This document shows, one piece after another, positions 59,091 to 64,000 of a DNA stretch of 64,000 nt. The first letter of the stretch is position 1, and the number at the start of each line of letters is the position of its first letter. Source of the stretch: Microvirga puerhi (GTDB lineage: Bacteria; Pseudomonadota; Alphaproteobacteria; Rhizobiales; Beijerinckiaceae); assembly GCF_020089865.1 (NCBI RefSeq), contig NZ_JAIRBM010000003.1:248001-312000 (forward strand). Reading direction: 5' to 3'. The notes under the pieces were generated by a model. It was not told where the DNA came from, did not search any database, and worked only from the letters and a program-made list of their open reading frames with translations. A program made the translations under genes and the position numbers.

Positions 59091-59846
59091 TCAGGAACGC
59101 CCGCCATCCACGGAGATGATTTGACCGGAAACCCACTCGGCCACGTCAGAGGCCAGGAACATCACCGTGTCCGCGATGTCCTTCGGTCGCCCGAGGCGTT
59201 GGGTATGAATGCTCTCGACCAGCCGAGCCTGGCCTTCGGGGCCGTAGCTCTCCCACTGCCGTTGAGTTGCAGGATTGGAGAGCACGAAACCCGGGGCGAC
59301 GCTGTTGACCGTGATTCCAAATGGACCAAGTTCGAAACTCAGCTGTTTCGTCAGACCAACGAGAGCGTGCTTGGCAGCCGTATAACCTTGGATCCCGGTC
59401 AGGCTCGGGCGTAGGCCCGCCCCTGATGAGATATTGATGATCCGCCCGAACCCAGCGCGCTTCATGTGGGGAGCAACACTCTGGGAGCACCAGAAAGCGC
59501 CGTGGACATTGGCCTCGAACAGGACGAGCCAATCCTTTTCGCTCACGTCTTCGATCGGCTTGGCGACCTGCCCTCTGACACCGCCAGCGCAATTGACCAG
59601 GATGTCGATGCCCCCGAGGGTTTGCGCCATTTCGCTCATCGCATCGGTGACGGCGGATCGGTCAGATAGGTCGAGAACGCGGGTGGCGTTGGCGCCGGTT
59701 TCGGCCGCAACGCGCAGGCCCTCCGCATCAAGATCCAGAGCCCAGACCTGTGCTCCTTCTGCTGCGAATGACTGAACGATGGCACGGCCGATGCCTTGAG
59801 CAGCACCGGTGACGACGACGCGACGATTCGTGAAATCGAGCTTCAT
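59091..59846 (-). CDS. Short-chain dehydrogenase/reductase (SDR)
   Basis: 251 residues, classical SDR. NAD(P) site TGAAQGIG (13-20), NCAGG (85-89), catalytic Ser140/141, Tyr155 and Lys159 (IINISSGAG; GYTAAKHA). The acidic residue LDLD near residue 38 suggests NAD(H). End EWVSGQIISVDGG is normal. The start overlaps the stop of the ketopantoate-reductase-like gene by 4 bases. Oxidises or reduces an alcohol/ketone intermediate of the cluster. Confidence 0.9.
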   Translation of the reverse strand: MKLDFTNRRVVVTGAAQGIGRAIVQSFAAEGAQVWALDLDAEGLRVAAETGANATRVLDLSDRSAVTDAMSEMAQTLGGIDILVNCAGGVRGQVAKPIEDVSEKDWLVLFEANVHGAFWCSQSVAPHMKRAGFGRIINISSGAGLRPSLTGIQGYTAAKHALVGLTKQLSFELGPFGITVNSVAPGFVLSNPATQRQWESYGPEGQARLVESIHTQRLGRPKDIADTVMFLASDVAEWVSGQIISVDGGRS

Positions 59847-60862
59847 GCTTCGAGCAGCCGATCAAGAGTGGCCCAAGACTGTTCGCGGCGATTCTCCTCG
59901 ATATCGTGAATCAGCGTGACCAGCCTGTCGATCGTTGGCGTGGAAATGCCGGCCTCCGCACCCAGCTCCGCAATGATCGCGATCTGTGCATCGACCTCCG
60001 TCTTGCGCTTGCGCACGGCGAGGTCGCGCCAGATTCCCGAATGCGTCTTGGCCGTGTGGCGATTGAACTCTGCCATGGCCGCGACGGAGCGGCGCGTCGC
60101 TGTCTCGTCCGCGTCCGGCATGAATGCCGCCGGATCGAAGCCGTTGAAGCCCAGGGGCTTCACCCCGCGTGCGACGGCAACGGCCATGACTTCTCGGCCA
60201 AGCCGTTCGAACACCGGGAAATGTCGCTCCGAAGCCAAGTTCTCCGACATGGAGGCGGGCGTCAGCGCGGTTGCGAACAACATCGCCCCGTATCCGAGTT
60301 TGCCCCAGAGATAGCCCCAAATGTTGTCCGTGAGAATGGCATTCGGCTCGAAAATCGAGAGAAGGCGATGGTAGTCCTGCGCCCGTGACGTCGTGTCGCC
60401 AGAGATTTCGCCAATGGCGACCGTGGCGCGATTGCCAAAGAGAATACGGCCGGGTTCAAGCCAATCGGCGCCAAAATTCACGAAACATCCGACTGTCCGC
60501 TCGGAGCCGATCTCGTCGGCAATGGTGAGCTCATTGAGCCCGTTCTGAGCCGACAGCACGGAGCCATCTGCGGCAAGATGCGGTTTCAGCGCACGTACGG
60601 CATCACGCGTATGGTGCGCTTTGACGGCCAGGATGATACGCCTGAACTGTCCCTTAACGTCTTTGGGTGTGACAGCACGTACCGGCTGGCGGAACGCTTC
60701 CACAGGGCCTTCGATCGCGAGGCCCTCGCGGTTCATCGCTTCGATGTGCGGCTCGACGATGTCGACAAGCAATACGTCCTCGCCGGCACGGGTGAGATAG
60801 GCGCCGAGTGTGCCGCCGATGGCGCCGGCACCCCAGATCAGAATCGTATCGCTGCTCATCAC
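59843..60862 (-). CDS. Ketopantoate reductase (ApbA/PanE)-family dehydrogenase
   Basis: 339 residues. N-terminal IWGAGAIGGTLGAYLTRAGEDVLLVD (about 9-34), ILAVKAHHTRDAV, and C-terminal ApbA_C with KLGYGAM. Somewhat longer than E. coli PanE (303). Since panB and panC are not present and it lies in a catabolic run, it is more likely a 2-hydroxyacid or keto-acid dehydrogenase than the pantothenate enzyme. Start GTG 60862 overlaps the creatininase-like stop (GTGA); ATG 60859 is the alternative. Confidence 0.85.
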   Translation of the reverse strand: MMSSDTILIWGAGAIGGTLGAYLTRAGEDVLLVDIVEPHIEAMNREGLAIEGPVEAFRQPVRAVTPKDVKGQFRRIILAVKAHHTRDAVRALKPHLAADGSVLSAQNGLNELTIADEIGSERTVGCFVNFGADWLEPGRILFGNRATVAIGEISGDTTSRAQDYHRLLSIFEPNAILTDNIWGYLWGKLGYGAMLFATALTPASMSENLASERHFPVFERLGREVMAVAVARGVKPLGFNGFDPAAFMPDADETATRRSVAAMAEFNRHTAKTHSGIWRDLAVRKRKTEVDAQIAIIAELGAEAGISTPTIDRLVTLIHDIEENRREQSWATLDRLLEA

Positions 60863-61554
60863 CAGGTCTCGATCAGCGCGCGGGTTTCCGCGATGGCGAC
60901 GGACCAGATGGCGTTCATTTCTTCATCCGACCGCTGGTAGCGGCCGCCGAAATTGCCATCTCCAAGGATTTCGCGAACGCCCTCCGGGCCAAAGGTCCGC
61001 ATGCGCTCCAGATCGACCATCGGCTTCTGATGATCGGGCTGGGCGATATTCGGAAGGCGCGTCCAAGGGAAGTTTTCCATCCAGGAAGCATGCGAGGCAA
61101 CTGGATCGATTTCCTTCACCTTTTCAAGGGTCTTCGGTGCATTCCACCAGTTATGAAAGCGCACGCGGCAATCGGAGTTGTGGTTCATCCACTCGATGCA
61201 GGCTGTCTGCGCCGGGCTGTTGCCGCCATGTCCGTTGACGAACAGGATGCGACGGAAGCCCGTACGGTGCAGGGAATCGAGAATATCGGTAATCAGCCGG
61301 AGATAGGTTTCTGCCTTCAGGGAGACCGTTCCAGGATAGGCCATGAAATAGGGCGTGATGCCGTAGGCCTGCACGGGGAAGACCGGAATGCCGAATGGCT
61401 CTGCAGCCTCTACGGCGACGCGCTCTGCCAGAATGCTGTCGACCGACAGGCTCAAGTAGGCGTGTTGCTCCGTGCAGCCGAGCGGAACAACGGCGCGGTC
61501 GTCCGTCTTCAGGTATTGTTCGACCTGAAGCCAGTTCATCTCGCTGATTTTCAT
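60859..61554 (-). CDS. Creatininase-family amidohydrolase
   Basis: 231 residues. Metal-site motifs of the creatininase fold: VVPLGCTEQHAYLSLSVDSILAE (about 22-44; Glu and His ligands, Asp) and the central FVNGHGGNSPA. The late glutamate near EEMNAIW is also placed as expected. Typical creatininase has EQHGPHLPL; here AYLSLS follows, so true creatinine hydrolysis is doubtful. Members include creatinine amidohydrolase, FAPy deformylase and MftE peptidase. Start ATG 61554 overlaps the GntR stop by 4 bases. Confidence 0.87.
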   Translation of the reverse strand: MKISEMNWLQVEQYLKTDDRAVVPLGCTEQHAYLSLSVDSILAERVAVEAAEPFGIPVFPVQAYGITPYFMAYPGTVSLKAETYLRLITDILDSLHRTGFRRILFVNGHGGNSPAQTACIEWMNHNSDCRVRFHNWWNAPKTLEKVKEIDPVASHASWMENFPWTRLPNIAQPDHQKPMVDLERMRTFGPEGVREILGDGNFGGRYQRSDEEMNAIWSVAIAETRALIETW

Positions 61555-62618
61555 TCAGTTTTTTCCTCTTTGGCGGAATGTGCCGAACGCAGGCGTTCGA
61601 TTTCCGGCAGAAGGATCTGCCGGACGGCGTGGGGATCCGGGACGTAGCGGAATTCGATGGCCTCGCGGCCGTCGGGAAAATCCTTCAGAATTGGCTCGGC
61701 GCCGCTGGCATAGACCAGGACGTCGACGGTCTTCAGGAACTCGATGAGATCCGGTTCGGTGATGAGCCGGACCTCGACCTCCGAAACATGGGGCGTAAAT
61801 CGCAGGACACCTGGTTTCATCAGCGCCATGAATTCCGGGAAGATCGACACGATGCCGATTTTCGCCATCGGGTCGATGATGGCGAGCCTCGCGCGTGTCT
61901 CCTCGGCGGGGATGAAACTCAGATTGACGATCGGCGTGTTCGCCGGGACGAGATTTTCCACCTCGCTGCGGCGGTGGGGAAATGTGACGCAGAGATCGCA
62001 GGGCAGGGGCAGGGGCTCACCTGCCTGAAGCGCCGAAAGCGTCGTGATGGCGATCGAGTCATCCGGCCCGAGGTGCTCACGGATGCGATCCGCATATTGC
62101 TGCGTCGTGTCGAGGAAGTGGCCGACAATCACGATCTGCATGAGTTTTGCCGGAGGACGACCTCGCGCAGCTCTTGCATTCACGAGCGAAGAAATGACCG
62201 CGGGAGAAAGACCAAGCTCCTCGGCTTCGTTGAAAAGCGCATCGATCCGGCGCTGGATCTTGCGCATGGCGCTGGAGCGCAGCCCGTCCCGCGTACGGCC
62301 ATCGCTCACGTAGGTTCCGGCACCGGGTTTTGCCTCGATAAGCCCCGACTTGCGCAGTTCCTGGTAAACGTTTGCCACGGTCATTGGAGCGATGCCGGCG
62401 CGGTCGGCGAGTTCGCGGACCGAGGGCAGCTTTTGTCCGGGAAGCATTTCACCGAGGCTGATTCCAAACTCGATCAGTCCGCGAAGCTGAATGCCGAGAG
62501 GAACGGGCAAGGTGCGATCAAGGGCGCTGGCAAGATCTGCCAACACGCGCTCTTGCGTACTTTGTTCTATTTGGCTGGTACGCTCGCCCGGTGCAACAAT
62601 GGAACTATTCGGCTTCAT
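61551..62618 (-). CDS. GntR-family transcriptional regulator
   Basis: 355 residues. GntR winged helix (about 50-115): GEMLPGQKLPSVRELADRAGIAPMTVANVYQELRKSGLIEAKPGAGTYVS. The C-terminal 230 residues form a Rossmann-like domain containing VIVGHFLDTTQQYADRI and IGIVSIFPEFMALMKPGVL, not FCD, UTRA or aminotransferase, so an unusual effector domain. First gene of the minus-strand amide-hydrolase operon and divergent from an SBP family 5 gene, 102 bases apart. Likely controls both. Confidence 0.87.
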   Translation of the reverse strand: MKPNSSIVAPGERTSQIEQSTQERVLADLASALDRTLPVPLGIQLRGLIEFGISLGEMLPGQKLPSVRELADRAGIAPMTVANVYQELRKSGLIEAKPGAGTYVSDGRTRDGLRSSAMRKIQRRIDALFNEAEELGLSPAVISSLVNARAARGRPPAKLMQIVIVGHFLDTTQQYADRIREHLGPDDSIAITTLSALQAGEPLPLPCDLCVTFPHRRSEVENLVPANTPIVNLSFIPAEETRARLAIIDPMAKIGIVSIFPEFMALMKPGVLRFTPHVSEVEVRLITEPDLIEFLKTVDVLVYASGAEPILKDFPDGREAIEFRYVPDPHAVRQILLPEIERLRSAHSAKEEKTE

Positions 62619-62720
62619 TTATACGTTCTAGTTGACTTAAGGCGGGTTGGCGACCTACCGTCATAGTCGGCAAGTACACCTTGGACGAAAAGTCCGGTTC
62701 TTAGCAAGAGGGGACATCAC
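62619..62720. promoter_or_regulatory. Divergent promoter region between GntR gene and binding-protein gene
   Basis: TTGACT (62632-62637) is a -35-like box for the rightward gene, with a weak TACCGT (62656-62661) 18 bases on. No convincing minus-strand promoter or strict palindrome was seen. AGAGGGGA precedes the rightward GTG start. Confidence 0.4.
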
Positions 62721-64000
62721 GTGAAACTTAATTTCAAGCTTGGCGGGGCGCTGGCAGCGGCCCTTCTCGCCGGAACGATGCTGGGCGGCTCCGTATCGGC
62801 GCAGACGCTGACCATGGGTCTGCGCGCCGGTCCGGATTCGATCGACCCGCATTGGTCGACGCTTGGCAGCCAGGCAGAGGCTCTGCGCCATATTTTCGAT
62901 ACCGTCGTCATGGCCGACGAGAACCTTCAGCTGAAGCCGGGTCTCGCGACCTCCTGGAAGCCTGTGGATGATACCACCTGGGAATTCAAAATCCGCGAAG
63001 GTGTGAAGTTCCATGACGGCTCGGAGCTCACCGCGGAGGATGTGAAGTTCTCCATCGATCGTATTCCGGTTGTGACCGGACCGATGAGCATGACGATCTA
63101 TACGAAGCAGGTGAAAGAGACGAAGGTCGTCGACAAGTATACCCTGCATGTGATCACCAAGGCTCCCGCGCCGACGCTGCCGAACGATTTCGTTCGTCTC
63201 TTCGTGGTGTCGAAGTCGGTCGGTATGGATGCCCGCAACGAGCAGTTCAATTCCGGCAAGGCCGCCATTGGAACCGGTCCCTACAAGTACGTCTCGTGGG
63301 AGCCGAAGGGTGACCTCGTGCTCGAACGGTTCGACGGCTATTGGGGCGAGAAGCCTCATTGGCAGAAGGTCATCCGCAAGGAGATCCCGAACGATCCGGC
63401 GCGTATGGCTGCTCTCAAGTCGGGCCAGGTCGACCTCGTCAACTACGTGCCGGCGACCGACTACGCCGCCATGCAGAAGGACAAGGCCGTCGATACCTTC
63501 ATTGCTGACACCGTCTACTTCTTCAACCTCACGCCCAACGTGAAGGATACCCTGCCGAAGCCGGTGAAGGTCGAGGGCAAGGAGATCACGGAGAATCCGC
63601 TGCGCGACCCGAAGGTGCGTGAAGCGCTCGATCTCGCCATCGATCGCAAGACCCTCGTACGTGTCGTGCTCGAAGGTCTCGGTAAGCCTGCAAACCAGCT
63701 GATGCCGACGAACTTCTTCGGCGGCAGCAAGAGCCTGCCGGAGCGTCCCTACAACGTTCAGAAGGCAAAAGAACTCTTGGCCGCCGCGGGCTACCCGAAG
63801 GGCTTCGAGATCGATTTCTTCTGCACCAACAACCGTCTGCCTGGCGACGCAGCCGTGTGTGAGGCTCTCTCTCAGATGTGGGCACGCGCAGGCCTGAAGG
63901 TGAACGCCAATGCCCTCAACGGCACGGTGTTCTTCCCGGCGCAGCAGAAGGGCGAATTCCCTCTGTGGATGAGCGGCTGGGGCACGCTGACGGGTGAGGC
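62721..64000 (+). CDS. ABC transporter substrate-binding protein, family 5 (partial, runs off window)
   Basis: First 426 codons; the gene continues beyond the window. GTG start with AGAGGGGA 7 bases upstream. Signal peptide cleaves after VSA near residue 27. Mature sequence TLTMGLRAGPDSIDPHWSTLG, FEFHDG-type KFHDGSELTAEDVKFSIDRI and GTGPYKYVSWEPKGDLVLERFDGYWG are family 5 landmarks (DppA/OppA/NikA). Divergent from the amide-hydrolase operon, so it probably delivers the substrate of that pathway; its permeases should lie to the right. Confidence 0.92.
   Translation, partial: MKLNFKLGGALAAALLAGTMLGGSVSAQTLTMGLRAGPDSIDPHWSTLGSQAEALRHIFDTVVMADENLQLKPGLATSWKPVDDTTWEFKIREGVKFHDGSELTAEDVKFSIDRIPVVTGPMSMTIYTKQVKETKVVDKYTLHVITKAPAPTLPNDFVRLFVVSKSVGMDARNEQFNSGKAAIGTGPYKYVSWEPKGDLVLERFDGYWGEKPHWQKVIRKEIPNDPARMAALKSGQVDLVNYVPATDYAAMQKDKAVDTFIADTVYFFNLTPNVKDTLPKPVKVEGKEITENPLRDPKVREALDLAIDRKTLVRVVLEGLGKPANQLMPTNFFGGSKSLPERPYNVQKAKELLAAAGYPKGFEIDFFCTNNRLPGDAAVCEALSQMWARAGLKVNANALNGTVFFPAQQKGEFPLWMSGWGTLTGE

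Noticed and set aside
1-64000. CRISPR arrays, insertion sequences, prophage, tRNA or rRNA genes
   Set aside because: No tandem spacer-repeat pattern, transposase motif, integrase or cloverleaf-like sequence was seen on either strand.

Overview
The window reads as a chromosomal segment of a GC-rich alphaproteobacterium, most likely of the order Hyphomicrobiales (a Microvirga/Methylobacteriaceae-like soil or plant-associated heterotroph; the taxon is inference). Pointers are the very high density of ABC and TRAP importers next to catabolic enzymes, a DUF4170 protein, HWE/HisKA_2 histidine kinases, a heme oxygenase/bacteriophytochrome operon, and a RamB/ScfR-type regulator divergent from isocitrate lyase. 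I found no rRNA, tRNA, CRISPR array, insertion sequence or phage gene. Coding density is high and many genes overlap by 4 bp, so most are in tight operons.

Layout. (1) 2-7456 (+): a peptide-type (SBP family 5) ABC importer with an embedded Asp/Glu-racemase/AMDase-like enzyme, then an aldehyde dehydrogenase and an atypical M19 dipeptidase. (2) 7527-17371 (+): a nitrate/sulfonate/taurine-type ABC importer, a PYROXD2/phytoene-desaturase-like flavoenzyme, a muconolactone-isomerase-like small protein, a DHA2 exporter, a GcvA-like LysR regulator, then gabT and gabD, ending at a clear intrinsic terminator (17439-17470). (3) 17898-24010 (+): a FadR-type regulator with an operator embedded in its promoter, a beta-hydroxyacid dehydrogenase, a polar-amino-acid-type ABC importer, RpiB and a ribokinase-family kinase. 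(4) 24007-30533 (-): an RpiR regulator with palindromic operators, a class III aminotransferase, a TAXI-TRAP importer and an Asp/Glu-racemase-like protein.

(5) 31001-40689: signalling. A PAS-PAS-PAS-AGDEF-EAL protein (+), then on the minus strand a single-domain response regulator, a 1212-residue FecR-TPR-beta-barrel protein, a CHASE2 adenylate cyclase and a CDF metal exporter. (6) 41105-45502: a TerB-like protein, a class I glutamine amidotransferase, the RamB/ScfR-type regulator divergent from aceA, and a DUF4170 protein. (7) 45687-49534 (+): an OsmF/YehZYXW-type osmoprotectant ABC importer. (8) 49602-56054 (+): five translationally coupled light-signalling genes: heme oxygenase, bacteriophytochrome, Rcp1-like regulator, receiver-HisKA_2 protein and membrane HWE kinase. 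(9) 56096-62618 (-): a GntR-controlled run of creatininase, ketopantoate-reductase-like, SDR, PuuE-like deacetylase, DmpA-type and isoaspartyl peptidases, divergent from a second SBP family 5 gene that runs off the window.

Working together: most clusters follow the pattern regulator + binding-protein-dependent importer + two to six enzymes, i.e. independent nutrient-scavenging cassettes feeding central metabolism (GABA shunt to succinate, glyoxylate cycle through AceA, pentose phosphates through RpiB). The signalling block could adjust behaviour to light, envelope state and c-di-GMP/cAMP. The most unusual pieces are the FecR-TPR-barrel/CHASE2 cyclase pair, the phytochrome operon that ends in two further kinase-type proteins, and the uncharacterised catabolic cassettes in (2), (3), (4) and (9).
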